Below, one piece after another: positions 50,966 to 61,113 of a stretch of DNA of 64,000 bases; positions within the stretch are counted from its first letter, which is position 1, and each line of letters starts with the position of its first letter. The notes under the pieces were generated by a model. That model made no database searches and was not told the origin of the DNA. It worked only from the letters and a program-made list of their open reading frames with translations. The DNA lies in assembly GCF_003097315.1 (NCBI RefSeq), contig NZ_QDDL01000005.1, forward strand, positions 1 through 64,000, read 5' to 3'. The translations under genes were made by a program, and so were the position numbers. Origin of the DNA: Pelagibaculum spongiae (GTDB taxonomy: Bacteria; Pseudomonadota; Gammaproteobacteria; Enterobacterales; Pelagibaculaceae).

Positions 50966-51682
50966 TTATTCACATTGGATGAGGTTGTCAGATGCCAGCG
51001 CCATATCAATTGCCGCTTTGGCGTGAATCTCTGTTGTGTCATAGAGCTTGGCCGAAGTGTGCTGTGGTTGCACCAGTAGTGCGATCTCTGTGCAACCGAG
51101 GATTACCGCCTCAGCACCTTGGACCAGTAACTTATCAATAATCTGTAGGTACTTGTCGCGAGATGCATCACAAATTGCACCTAAACAAAGCTCCTGATAA
51201 ATAATCTGATGTACGGTTTCCCGGTCTGCTTGTTCCGGCACAACCACATCTATTGAAAAGTTATCAGTCAAACGACCTTTATAAAAATCCTGCTCCATGG
51301 TGAAGTTAGTACCTAATAAACCGACTTTTTTAACACCATCTTTTTGTAGTTGTTCAGCCGTTGCATCAGCAATATGTAGTAGTGGAATTGAAACCGCGCT
51401 TGCAATTTCTGGCGCTACTTTGTGCATAGTGTTGGTACAAATTAAAATAAAATCAGCACCGCCCGCTTCTACTGATTTAGCTGCTGAGGCTAATATCTCT
51501 GCTGTTTTATTCCACTGACCTTTGTGCTGAAGTTTTTCAATTTCATCAAAGTCGACACTATACAAACAAATTTTTGCTGAATGTAGCCCGCCCAATCGTT
51601 GCTTGATTCCCTGATTCAGCGCCTGATAATAACTGGTTGTTGATTCCCAACTCATTCCGCCAATCAAACCAATCGTCTTCAA
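50966..51682 (-). CDS. Aspartate/glutamate racemase family protein (YgeA-like)
   Basis: About 238 residues from a TTG at 51682 (MKTIGLIGGMSWEST), with AAAGGAG 7 nt upstream. A GTG at 51688 is too close to the ribosome site. The two catalytic Cys are in LICTNTMHK and ILGCTEIALL. Broad-spectrum amino-acid racemase, supplying D-amino acids. Confidence 0.9.
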   Translation of the reverse strand: MKTIGLIGGMSWESTTSYYQALNQGIKQRLGGLHSAKICLYSVDFDEIEKLQHKGQWNKTAEILASAAKSVEAGGADFILICTNTMHKVAPEIASAVSIPLLHIADATAEQLQKDGVKKVGLLGTNFTMEQDFYKGRLTDNFSIDVVVPEQADRETVHQIIYQELCLGAICDASRDKYLQIIDKLLVQGAEAVILGCTEIALLVQPQHTSAKLYDTTEIHAKAAIDMALASDNLIQCE

Positions 51683-51882
51683 AATCACTCTCCTTTAAAA
51701 CCTATTAATATTAAATTTTACCAATAAAATTTATACCAAAAATAAAAGCATTATCAAATAGCTATAGCTTTGGACAAAGAGAAATTTTGAATCAAACATG
51801 GCAAACAATAAAGATCAAAAAAACATAACACCATAACACTCAAAGATTTTAACCAATGGTTTTAAAAATAAAACTAGCGGTA

Positions 51883-52587
51883 TTAAAACCGCCAGCTGAA
51901 ATCAATTGATGGGCCATTACTCGCTAAGGTCCAATTTTGTACCGATACATTTTTTACTTGGTAATTGCCTGACTGATAACGTAATTGAGCACTGAATAAA
52001 TCATCTGGTGCCGACCAAATTTTTATTTCTGAAACTAATGTGCCGGTAGCAAAGGTAATCCAACCGTCGCTTTCCCGGTTATCATCCAAAGCAATCGCTG
52101 CACCAGCCAGCGCGTTAACTGCTACAGAAACCAAATGATTGCTCCAGCTTTTTTCGTGAATTTCTCGCTCTGCAGCAAGCGCAAACCAGTTTTCTGCCTG
52201 GGCGAGTTTAGCATCGAGCTGTTGGCTAGTTTGCTGTGGCATTGCCGATAATTGATGAGAATATTTATGGGTTTGTATCGGGTTTAGCAGCATGTCTCCG
52301 GCACCCAGCAAACTGGTTATTGCGCCGACGGTTTGATCATATTCATCATCTTTTTCATCTTTCTCGGCACTGCTGGCACCTAACGCTTGTAGAACCGCAC
52401 TACCCCAGAGAAAACCCAACCAGCCATTTTGCCAGTAACGACTATGTTGGCTGGATTGGTCGAATTGTTGCTGGATAAATTGAATTTTTTGCTCGGTAAG
52501 TTGCTGGTCTGCCTGAGCCGGTGCTGTGATTAGCAAGCTCAATCCTGCTGCGGCAAGTGCAGATAAGGTTTGATTCCTCAAGTACAT
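51883..52587 (-). CDS. Hypothetical exported protein
   Basis: 234 residues from the ATG at 52587 (AAGGGA upstream), with signal peptide LSALAAAGLSLLITAPAQA. The mature part has a hydrophobic stretch (WLGFLWGSAVLQALGAS), an acidic patch (EKDEKDDEYDQ) and an aromatic C-terminus ending in WRF. No family recognised. Confidence 0.65.
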   Translation of the reverse strand: MYLRNQTLSALAAAGLSLLITAPAQADQQLTEQKIQFIQQQFDQSSQHSRYWQNGWLGFLWGSAVLQALGASSAEKDEKDDEYDQTVGAITSLLGAGDMLLNPIQTHKYSHQLSAMPQQTSQQLDAKLAQAENWFALAAEREIHEKSWSNHLVSVAVNALAGAAIALDDNRESDGWITFATGTLVSEIKIWSAPDDLFSAQLRYQSGNYQVKNVSVQNWTLASNGPSIDFSWRF

Positions 52588-53039
52588 CGGTAATCCCTTA
52601 CGCTTATTTTTTCTTAATATGACAAATTTCAATGTCTAATTAAAGCCTTATCGGCAGATTCAACTGCTATTGCCAACCACTTTACTGGGGATAATAGCCA
52701 CACCTGCCAGTTGAGTGAGCAGTCAAAGAACTCATTATCAACATTGGAGTTATTCAACCAGGCAACATGAGTCATTTTCTTGAATGTAAATTGTTGCAAG
52801 GATAGAGATTAACCTCATATCAAGTTCATCAGCACGATTTCTATCGTGACCAACAACACGTTTTACTAGTTAAAATGAGCCGCTATCGACCATTCAGCTC
52901 GCTGAACTTGGCACTTTGCATAGACAGCAGCAACAATTTAGAAAAAATGAGTCAAACTGAATATCTACCTTTGGCTTTAATTGCACAGCTGGCCGAACTT
53001 GAGATAGTTTTCAGCTAGACGTTTTTTTTGGAGATACCC
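52588..53039. other. Intergenic region upstream of ctpA
   Basis: About 450 bp. It contains the ctpA ribosome site (TTGGAG) and one short open frame (52875-53018, 47 codons) without a ribosome site that I do not accept as a gene. No repeat or RNA structure stands out. Confidence 0.4.
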
Positions 53040-54362
53040 ATGCAAGGATTTCGGCAGCTGATATCCGCCGCTCTAATAAGTTTACTGGTCGGTGCACCAG
53101 CACTTGCTCAACACGACACATCTGAAGTAACGCCACAGCAACCAGATACCGCGACGACTAGCCATCAGCTTCCAACCATTCCTCTCAACCAGATTCGTGC
53201 TTTTAGCGAAGCCTTTGAGCAGATTCGTAAAGAATATGTTGATGAAATTGATGAAGAAACTCTATTAGAAAGAGCAATTGCTGGCATGTTGAATAGCCTC
53301 GATCCTCATTCGACCTATCTTAAACAAACTGATTTTGAAGAGCTGCGCGAAAGCACTCAAGGTGAGTTTGGCGGCCTAGGAATTGAGATCACCGCTGACT
53401 CAGGCTTTGTAAAAGTCATCTCACCGATGGATGACACTCCAGCAGATAAAGCGGGTGTGATGGCGGGAGATTTGATCATTCAGCTGAACGATACTTCGCT
53501 GCAAGGACTATCGCTTAACGAAGCGGTTGAGATTATGCGTGGTAAAGCTGGCGAGCCAATTTTACTAACAATAATGCGTGAAGGCGAAGCTCAGCCACTA
53601 AAAATTACCGTGGTTCGCGACATCATTAAAATTCGCTCGGTTAAATACGAACTCTATCCAGATGATATTGGTTATGTTCGCATTTCCCAGTTCCAAGAAA
53701 ACACCGGCGATGATCTAAATAATGCAATTGACCGGCTGGCCAAAAAAAATGACGCGGCTTTGAAAGGTTTGATTCTTGACCTTAGAAATAACCCAGGCGG
53801 CGTATTATCGGCAGCGATTGATGTATCAGATACTTTTTTAGAAAAAGGTTTAATTGTTTATACCCAAGGCCGACAAGAAGATGACACTCGCAGACAATCT
53901 GCAAAACCTGGTGATCGATTAAACGGCGCACCGGTCATTGTATTAATTAATGGCGGTTCAGCTTCTGCTTCAGAAATTGTCGCCGGCGCACTGCAAGACC
54001 ATCATCGTGCAATTATTCTTGGCTCAACTAGTTTTGGTAAAGGCTCGGTTCAATCGGTATTACCATTAAGCAACGGTGAAGCAATCAAACTCACCACGGC
54101 TCGCTATTTCACACCAAATGGCCGGTCTATTCAGGCCCAAGGCATTGAACCAGATATTGAAGCCGCACCGATTAAAGTCAGCAAGATTGCCACCAGCAGC
54201 CGCTGGCGCGAAAAAGATCTAAAAGGTCACCTAGAAAATCAAAACGGTGATGACGAAAAAGATCAAGCTAAAAAACCGAGCAAACTTGCCGATGCGATCA
54301 ATAAAGATTTCCCGCTTCATCAAGCGCTAAACCTGTTACGTGGTATGATGATTATTCGTTAA
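53040..54362 (+). CDS. ctpA: Carboxy-terminal processing protease (S41 family)
   Basis: 440 residues from the ATG at 53040 with a signal peptide ending near ALA. PDZ domain (about 95-175: GGLGIEITADSGFVKVISP) and S41 domain with the catalytic Ser in GGSASASEIVAGAL and Lys in GSTSFGKGSVQ. Periplasmic; trims peptidoglycan hydrolases or other substrates. Usually between envC and yibQ; here only yibQ follows. Confidence 0.94.
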   Translation: MQGFRQLISAALISLLVGAPALAQHDTSEVTPQQPDTATTSHQLPTIPLNQIRAFSEAFEQIRKEYVDEIDEETLLERAIAGMLNSLDPHSTYLKQTDFEELRESTQGEFGGLGIEITADSGFVKVISPMDDTPADKAGVMAGDLIIQLNDTSLQGLSLNEAVEIMRGKAGEPILLTIMREGEAQPLKITVVRDIIKIRSVKYELYPDDIGYVRISQFQENTGDDLNNAIDRLAKKNDAALKGLILDLRNNPGGVLSAAIDVSDTFLEKGLIVYTQGRQEDDTRRQSAKPGDRLNGAPVIVLINGGSASASEIVAGALQDHHRAIILGSTSFGKGSVQSVLPLSNGEAIKLTTARYFTPNGRSIQAQGIEPDIEAAPIKVSKIATSSRWREKDLKGHLENQNGDDEKDQAKKPSKLADAINKDFPLHQALNLLRGMMIIR

Positions 54363-54372
54363 TTATCTTTGT

Positions 54373-54408
54373 TGCCGAAGCTGCTTTATGAAAAGCAGCT
54401 TCGGCAAT
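54373..54408 (+). terminator. ctpA terminator
   Basis: A perfect 16-bp stem TTGCCGAAGCTGCTTT / AAAGCAGCTTCGGCAA with a 4-nt loop and TTTTAT after it, 11 bp past the ctpA stop. It separates ctpA from yibQ. Confidence 0.9.
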
Positions 54409-54429
54409 TTTATACCGCAATCACTTTAT

Positions 54430-55230
54430 ATGACTCCTATTCTAATTCTATTACTGCGCCTTTTTTCACTACTGGCTGTTTATATTTTATCGCTGAGCCA
54501 GCTTTCTGCTCAACCACTTAGCAGCACTTATCCTGAGCATTCTAAAACACCATTGCTTGCGATTGTGGTTGATGATCTTGGCAATAAATCTGCTGACCTA
54601 GAGTTTGCCAAACAGCACTGGCCGCTGACCTTATCGGTGCTTCCTTTCACTCCATATGGCAAACAGCTGGCAACTTTGGCGCACAACAATAACAAGCAAG
54701 TGATGCTGCACATGCCAATGCAATCAATCTCGCCACTACCGTTACATCCGGGGACTTTAACACTGGATATGACACATCATGAGTTTGATCAGGTCATGAT
54801 TAAAAGTCTGGCATCGATACCCTTTATCGAAGGGATTAATAATCATCAGGGAAGCTTATTAACTCGCCACTCTGGCCATATGAAATGGCTTATGACTCTA
54901 TTGAAAAAACAACAGTTATTCTTTCTCGACAGCCGAACCCACGCAGCAACAGTTGCCGAAGAATTAGCCAGAGATTCAGGGTTATTAACCGGTAGAAGGC
55001 ATGTTTTTCTAGATAATTCACTAGACAGTGAATCGCTCAATCGACAATTTAATCACGCAATAAAATTAGCCAAAAAAAAGCAGTTTGCAGTGGCTATTTG
55101 TCATCCGCACAAAGAGACTTTGCAGTTTTTGAAACAGAATTTATTTCAGCTACAAGAGCAAGGAATCAAATTGGTGCGATTATCTGATTTATTGCTAGAG
55201 AAGAATCATGTAGTTGCTAAAGCGTTCTAA
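54430..55230 (+). CDS. Divergent polysaccharide deacetylase family protein (YibQ-like)
   Basis: 266 residues from the ATG at 54430; an ATG at 54388 lies inside the ctpA terminator. Signal peptide, then LLAIVVDDLGNKSADLEFA (metal-site Asp), HMPMQ and the HPHKET segment (about 240), the divergent NodB-like pattern of DUF610/YibQ. Likely periplasmic. Conserved next to ctpA. Confidence 0.85.
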   Translation: MTPILILLLRLFSLLAVYILSLSQLSAQPLSSTYPEHSKTPLLAIVVDDLGNKSADLEFAKQHWPLTLSVLPFTPYGKQLATLAHNNNKQVMLHMPMQSISPLPLHPGTLTLDMTHHEFDQVMIKSLASIPFIEGINNHQGSLLTRHSGHMKWLMTLLKKQQLFFLDSRTHAATVAEELARDSGLLTGRRHVFLDNSLDSESLNRQFNHAIKLAKKKQFAVAICHPHKETLQFLKQNLFQLQEQGIKLVRLSDLLLEKNHVVAKAF

Positions 55231-55283
55231 ACCTTCTTTTTCCTCTTAAGGCTCTTAATATCTTCAATGCTGAAGTTACACAG

Positions 55284-55320
55284 CAAGGGCCATCCGACAA
55301 TAAAATGTCAAATGGCCTTG
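55284..55320. terminator. Hairpin between convergent yibQ and TPR genes
   Basis: CAAGGGCCAT...ATGGCCTTG with an inner GACA/TGTC pairing. Imperfect by one bulged G; lies between two convergent 3' ends. Confidence 0.55.
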
Positions 55321-55373
55321 CAGAAAACGGAAGTTTAGTTTGATTGTATTCTACAACCTTAAATTCTATTTTT

Positions 55374-56261
55374 TTATTCCGCAATCGGGTTTTCTAAAAG
55401 CTCAATGAAAGGCTGATGATTTAACAACGGCTCCAAAGCTTTGTCGGTTCTTGCTTCACCACGATAACTTTCATTTAAACTCAATGCACTTCTGAAGTAA
55501 TTAGTCGCATCTTCCAATGCGTCCAGTGCAGTATAAGCACAAGCAAGCTGATAAAAAGCGTGGCTATTTTCCGGGTCAATCACCAATGCCTGCTGGCACA
55601 AATTAATCGCCCACTTAGGCTCGTCTTGCTCCAATGCAGCATCGGCCTTATAAGTCAGTGCTTCACCGTCGGATGGGTTTAACGCTAAGATTTGGTCATA
55701 AATTGGAATCTTGTTGACAAATAAAGGCTCTTGACTGGCACGTAACCAAAGCGAATGAAGCTCTTGAGTTTTTTCAATTTCTTCACGGTTTTCATCAATA
55801 TCACGTGCTGTTAAACGCAGATCTTTTTCGATTTCTTTGAGGCGTTTTTCGTATTGAGAAACTAACTCAGTCACCTTCTCACTCGCCATATTATGCGCTT
55901 TTTCTTTGATATCTCGCATCGAATTCCAACCGACAATTACTAGCAGGGAGGAAACAATTGCGATTAAATAGAAAAAGTAAGTCATGGCATCAGTAACATA
56001 AGAAAGCGCTCGATCACCCGCCTTCAGCTCACGTTGTGCTAATCGAGTTTCAAACTCAATTTTGCTAGCCGCCAGCTCGGTACGCAGAGCTTTCAATTCA
56101 TCCAGCACATAACGTTCAATGAATGGCTTATATAAAGGTTTTTCAAACTCAACCTGCTGACTGGAAATCTGGCTTGCTGACTGATCTGCCGTAGCAGCAT
56201 TCGCTGGTACCAACCAGAGAAAAGATGAAAAAAGTAAAACAACACTTGCAACAAGTCGCAT
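55374..56261 (-). CDS. Tetratricopeptide-repeat membrane protein
   Basis: 295 residues from the ATG at 56261 (GGAAAGG upstream), with a signal peptide ending at ANA. A second membrane helix (about 90-112) is followed by a coiled coil (about 120-180) and C-terminal TPR repeats (about 195-270: ALTYKADAALEQDEPKWAI, AFYQLACAYTALDALEDA). Probably a membrane-bound scaffold; partner unknown. Confidence 0.8.
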   Translation of the reverse strand: MRLVASVVLLFSSFLWLVPANAATADQSASQISSQQVEFEKPLYKPFIERYVLDELKALRTELAASKIEFETRLAQRELKAGDRALSYVTDAMTYFFYLIAIVSSLLVIVGWNSMRDIKEKAHNMASEKVTELVSQYEKRLKEIEKDLRLTARDIDENREEIEKTQELHSLWLRASQEPLFVNKIPIYDQILALNPSDGEALTYKADAALEQDEPKWAINLCQQALVIDPENSHAFYQLACAYTALDALEDATNYFRSALSLNESYRGEARTDKALEPLLNHQPFIELLENPIAE

Positions 56262-56328
56262 AGCCGAGCCTTTCCAAATAAATCGATTAATCGAATATTT
56301 CACAGTAAAAAAAATTCACTTAAATAAA

Positions 56329-57141
56329 TTAACGCATTTCTAAAAACAGCTTGCCTGTAACCGGGCGACAATTACGCCAGATGTAAAAAGCCTGTGCCGC
56401 TTGCTCAATTAGCATTCCCAAACCATCTGCAGCAATCACAGCACCATGGGACTTAGCCCAAATCTGAAATGCGGTATCACTGGTTGAGTACATCATGTCG
56501 TAACAGGCTGCACCATTTGCCAGCAAATCATCAGGCAACGGAGGAAGCTCACCTTGCAAGCTTGCAGCGGTACCGTTAATTACCAGATCAAACTGCTGGC
56601 CTGCCAATTGTGGATAACCACAAGCCGTAATATTGCCATCTTCAGCAAAAATTTTTGCCAGCTGATTGGCTTTTTCAACAGTCCGATTAGCCACCAACAA
56701 ACTGGCTGGGCTTTGTGCCAGAATAGGCCCAATAACACCGCGAACTGCGCCGCCAGCGCCCAACAACAGAATTTTTTTACCGGCTAGATTCAATCTAAGG
56801 TTAGCGATTAAATCTTGCACCAAACCAACACCATCGGTGTTATCACCCTGAAGCTGACCATTTTCTAATCGAGTTAGCGTATTCACAGCACCGGCTTTAC
56901 GCGCAGCGTCCGATAATTGATCAGCCAACTGCCAAGCTTGTTCTTTAAAAGGAACCGTAATATTGCAACCACGGCCACCTTGGTTAAAAAATTCAGCTAG
57001 TGCTTGGGAAAAACCATCAACCGGAGTCAGCGTTTTGTCATACACCAGCGCTTGATTGGTTTGCGCAGCAAAATGCCGATGAATCATCGGTGATTTGCTA
57101 TGTTCAATCGGATTACCGAAAACCGTATAACGATCGCTCAT
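56329..57141 (-). CDS. aroE: Shikimate dehydrogenase
   Basis: 270 residues. NADPH-dependent reduction of 3-dehydroshikimate in aromatic amino-acid synthesis. HSKSPMIH (substrate Ser), NITVPFKEQ (catalytic Lys), and GAGGAVRG (nucleotide loop) are intact. Start at the ATG giving MSDRYTVFG; three upstream codons are alternative. 27 bp after hemF. Confidence 0.95.
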   Translation of the reverse strand: MSDRYTVFGNPIEHSKSPMIHRHFAAQTNQALVYDKTLTPVDGFSQALAEFFNQGGRGCNITVPFKEQAWQLADQLSDAARKAGAVNTLTRLENGQLQGDNTDGVGLVQDLIANLRLNLAGKKILLLGAGGAVRGVIGPILAQSPASLLVANRTVEKANQLAKIFAEDGNITACGYPQLAGQQFDLVINGTAASLQGELPPLPDDLLANGAACYDMMYSTSDTAFQIWAKSHGAVIAADGLGMLIEQAAQAFYIWRNCRPVTGKLFLEMR

Positions 57142-57168
57142 GATATCCACAGCCTCTTTTTATATCTG

Positions 57169-58104
<936 letters not shown>

Positions 58105-58245
58105 TTATATTTAAATTGTGATCGACTTATAACCGACTCGATCAAGGCGGTTATTGGTAAAATAGCTTTCAATACTCGAGCTAGTAAGCTCTAGCGGTAC
58201 TGCTATGCATTTTTATATTTTTACCAGAAAATAGTGTTCTATTTA

Positions 58246-58851
58246 TCAACCTTTACGAAAAACCTTGCCGCTTATTGCATCGCGAATCTCGCTTGGTTTG
58301 TTATTTTTTCCCAGTTCACCAATAACAATATTGGCCAATTGATTGCCAAAATATTTTCTGACTTTTAACCGATTTTTTGCCGGTGGTAAACCAGCAGGGT
58401 TAGCACTGGTTGAAACCAATGGCCCGCCAAAGCGTTCACACAAAGCTGCAGCCACCGGGTGATCTGTCACTCTGACAGCCAGCGTATTGAATTTTCCAGT
58501 CAACCAATGGGGTACATTAGGTTTTACTGGCATTACCCAAGTCACTGGCATGGGGCCGCTTTGCCGAATTTGCTGCAATTGCAGCTCTGATAATTTAGCA
58601 ACGTCGATTAATGGAGCAACCTGTTCAAAGGAAGCAGCGATTAAAATCAGCCCTTTTTCCACTGGCCGGGATTTAAGCTGCAATAATTTTTCGACTGCCT
58701 GCTCATCAAACGGGTTACAACCCAATCCAAAAACAGATTCTGTCGGATAGGCAATTAACTCACCGCGATACAACGCAGCAACTGCTCGTTCAATACTAAA
58801 TTTATGGTGACTGGCGACCCACTCAAGTGCGGATCTACTCGGCATTTTCAT
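58246..58851 (-). CDS. tsaC: Threonylcarbamoyl-AMP synthase
   Basis: 201 residues, single YrdC domain without a Sua5 C-terminal extension. AYPTESVFGLGCNP and VSTSANPAGLPP are diagnostic. Makes the threonylcarbamoyl-AMP used for tRNA t6A37. The 150-bp gap to hemF may carry another promoter. Confidence 0.95.
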   Translation of the reverse strand: MKMPSRSALEWVASHHKFSIERAVAALYRGELIAYPTESVFGLGCNPFDEQAVEKLLQLKSRPVEKGLILIAASFEQVAPLIDVAKLSELQLQQIRQSGPMPVTWVMPVKPNVPHWLTGKFNTLAVRVTDHPVAAALCERFGGPLVSTSANPAGLPPAKNRLKVRKYFGNQLANIVIGELGKNNKPSEIRDAISGKVFRKG

Positions 58852-58870
58852 TTCACTAACTTCCGCCTAG

Positions 58871-59425
58871 TTATGCCTCGCCAGCTTCACTGGCACTTAA
58901 ATCTACCGCTTGACGATACTTACAGATTTTTCTGGCACAGACTAATTCTTTACCACGGCTTTTGTGGTCTTTTAGCAGCATCACTGGCCAGCTACATTCC
59001 GGGCAACTCTGATCAACCGGATGATCCCAAACGCTATATTTGCACTCAGGAAATTCACTACACGACCAGAAAATTTTTCCATGGCGTGAGCTACGTTCAA
59101 CCAAAGCACCTTTTTTGCACTTGGGGCAGGCAATACCGGTTTCTTTGGGTTTATGCACAGAATCTATGTGCTTACATTGTGGGTAATTAGCGCAGCCAAT
59201 GAATTTTCCATAACGACCAGATTTAACCTGCAATTCACCGCCACATTCTGGACAATTACTGCTGGTATCTATCTGCTGATGAAATAATTCAGGATCACCG
59301 CCTTGGGGGTAAATCAGAAAACTGCACTCGGGATAACCGGTACAGCCGAGAAAATGTCCGCCAGCACCCGATCGCCAATGCAATGGCTTGGCACACTCAG
59401 GGCAGACTTCAGGAATATCCTTCAC
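58871..59425 (-). CDS. Topoisomerase-type C4 zinc-finger protein (YrdD-like)
   Basis: 184 residues. Four zinc-finger units, each CPxC...C...C: starting CPECAKPLHW, CPECGGELQV, CPKCKKGALV, and CPECSWPVML. These match the C-terminal fingers of topoisomerase I, so nucleic-acid binding is likely. Order dprA-smg-yrdD-tsaC is conserved. Confidence 0.92.
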   Translation of the reverse strand: MKDIPEVCPECAKPLHWRSGAGGHFLGCTGYPECSFLIYPQGGDPELFHQQIDTSSNCPECGGELQVKSGRYGKFIGCANYPQCKHIDSVHKPKETGIACPKCKKGALVERSSRHGKIFWSCSEFPECKYSVWDHPVDQSCPECSWPVMLLKDHKSRGKELVCARKICKYRQAVDLSASEAGEA

Positions 59426-59485
59426 AACGGTTTACTCCACAGCAACCACGTCAAAACAATTAAAACAGCTTCGCTTATTTGGCGA

Positions 59486-59950
59486 TTACTGCATTAATAA
59501 TTCGCGGCCTTCAAACACCATGTCTTCCATCCACGCTAATGCGGCTTCCTGCCCTGGAATTGAACATAACACTAATAAAGCGGCCCATTTAACATGCTCA
59601 ACATCCAAAGAGCCGTCAAACGCCATTAAACGATCCATTACCATTTCACGAATCGCTGGGTCCAGCACACCTTCTTGCTCGAGAAACACCAGCATGCCAC
59701 GGGATTCTGTATCCAGTCGCTGCTGTTCATAACCATTAAAAATACGCACGCTATTTAACGCAACCGAAGAACCCAGCATGGCTTGTTGGCCGTAGCTGTC
59801 TAGCCCATCAATCCAATCAAGGGCATGTCGAATGTCTTTTCCTGGAAATCCGGCCTGTTCTAATTCTTGAATTAACTGGTCATGTACCGGGTGCCATCCA
59901 GATTCACTTTCCATAAAGTGATCAAACAAATACATTAAGACGTCGAGCAT
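59486..59950 (-). CDS. smg: Smg family protein (DUF494)
   Basis: 154 residues. MLDVLMYLFDHFMESE and DWIDGLDSYGQQ are Smg signatures; it also has RIFNGYEQQRLDTESRGML. Conserved beside dprA; function poorly known. Confidence 0.93.
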   Translation of the reverse strand: MLDVLMYLFDHFMESESGWHPVHDQLIQELEQAGFPGKDIRHALDWIDGLDSYGQQAMLGSSVALNSVRIFNGYEQQRLDTESRGMLVFLEQEGVLDPAIREMVMDRLMAFDGSLDVEHVKWAALLVLCSIPGQEAALAWMEDMVFEGRELLMQ

Positions 59951-59959
59951 AGAGTTCCT

Positions 59960-61093
59960 TCAGAAATAACTTGCGGGAGCGCGATAAAAGCCGCCGGGTG
60001 TTGCAATAATTAATCCCCTCAGCTCAAGGGTGAGAAGGATGGAGGAAACCACGCCCGCCGTCAATCCGCATAGCTCAATGATCTGATCGATTGCCGACAC
60101 CTGGTCTGTCAGGCATTTCAAGACTTTGGCTTCTTCTTCAGCCAGTACTTGTTGCTGGGAATCTTCATTGGAAATTGGTTGGTTTTCAGCGGCACTCATC
60201 TGCTGCCATTCCAAGGTTTCTAAAACATCCCTACTATTTAAAACCAGCATCGCGCCTTGTTGAATTAATCGGTTATTACCGGCATAGGCTGGATTCCATG
60301 CTGGCCCAGGAAGTGCCATCACTTCACGCCCCTGATTCAATGCATGGGCCGCAGTTATCAAAGAGCCGCTTTTTTCTGCAGCTTCAGCCACTAGAACACC
60401 TAGCGATAAACCAGAAATAATTCGATTTCGTTTAGGAAAGTTAGCCGGAAAAGGTTTGGTGCCAGGGATAAATTCAGAAACTAATACACCATCATTTTGC
60501 AAAATTTGTTCTGCTAGCGCTTGGTGGCGCGCCGGGTAAATCACATCAACACCGGTTCCCATCACCGCAATCGTGGGCTTTCTCGCCTGCACTGCTCCCG
60601 AATGTGCAGCAGCATCAACACCCAGCGCTAGGCCACTGGTAATAACCAATCCGTGCAGGGCAATTTCTTCGGCTATTTGGGTGGTGAGATCTCGGGTCGC
60701 CTTACTGGCTTTTCGACTGCCAACTACTGCAAGCTGCGGCTGATTAAGTAGCTCACTATTACCTCGGGCAAACAGCAAAGGCGGCAAATCGGTTAAAGCA
60801 CCCAGCGCACGCGGGTAACCATCTTGATCATGAAGTAATAGGGAAAGCTTCGATTGCTGGATTTTTTCCAGTACCGGATCGGCAGAACTCAGTTGAGTTT
60901 TGAGCAACAGCCGTACCAGTTTTTCCGAACACTGCTCAGCACGTAATTGAGCGCTGTCAGCTTGGACTGCGGTAAGTGCATCACCAAAGGTTTTTATTAG
61001 TGCCAGATAAGTTAACGGGCCAATCCCAGCGCATTGTATTAACGCCAGTCTGGCCCGTACCTCATCAGCAGAACATCCATGTTCGCCGATCAT
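59960..61093 (-). CDS. dprA: DNA-processing protein DprA
   Basis: 377 residues. Rossmann-like DprA core with AVVGSRKASKATRDL, SGLALGVDAAAHSGA, GTGVDVIYPARH and FPKRNRIISGLS, plus a C-terminal winged helix (about 315-375). Loads RecA on incoming single strands during transformation. 9 bp upstream of smg. Confidence 0.95.
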   Translation of the reverse strand: MIGEHGCSADEVRARLALIQCAGIGPLTYLALIKTFGDALTAVQADSAQLRAEQCSEKLVRLLLKTQLSSADPVLEKIQQSKLSLLLHDQDGYPRALGALTDLPPLLFARGNSELLNQPQLAVVGSRKASKATRDLTTQIAEEIALHGLVITSGLALGVDAAAHSGAVQARKPTIAVMGTGVDVIYPARHQALAEQILQNDGVLVSEFIPGTKPFPANFPKRNRIISGLSLGVLVAEAAEKSGSLITAAHALNQGREVMALPGPAWNPAYAGNNRLIQQGAMLVLNSRDVLETLEWQQMSAAENQPISNEDSQQQVLAEEEAKVLKCLTDQVSAIDQIIELCGLTAGVVSSILLTLELRGLIIATPGGFYRAPASYF

Positions 61094-61113
61094 TGGTTAT
61101 CTCTTTTCGTTAC

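Noticed and set aside
52875-53018. 47-codon open frame directly upstream of ctpA
   Set aside because: No ribosome site, and length is within chance expectation.
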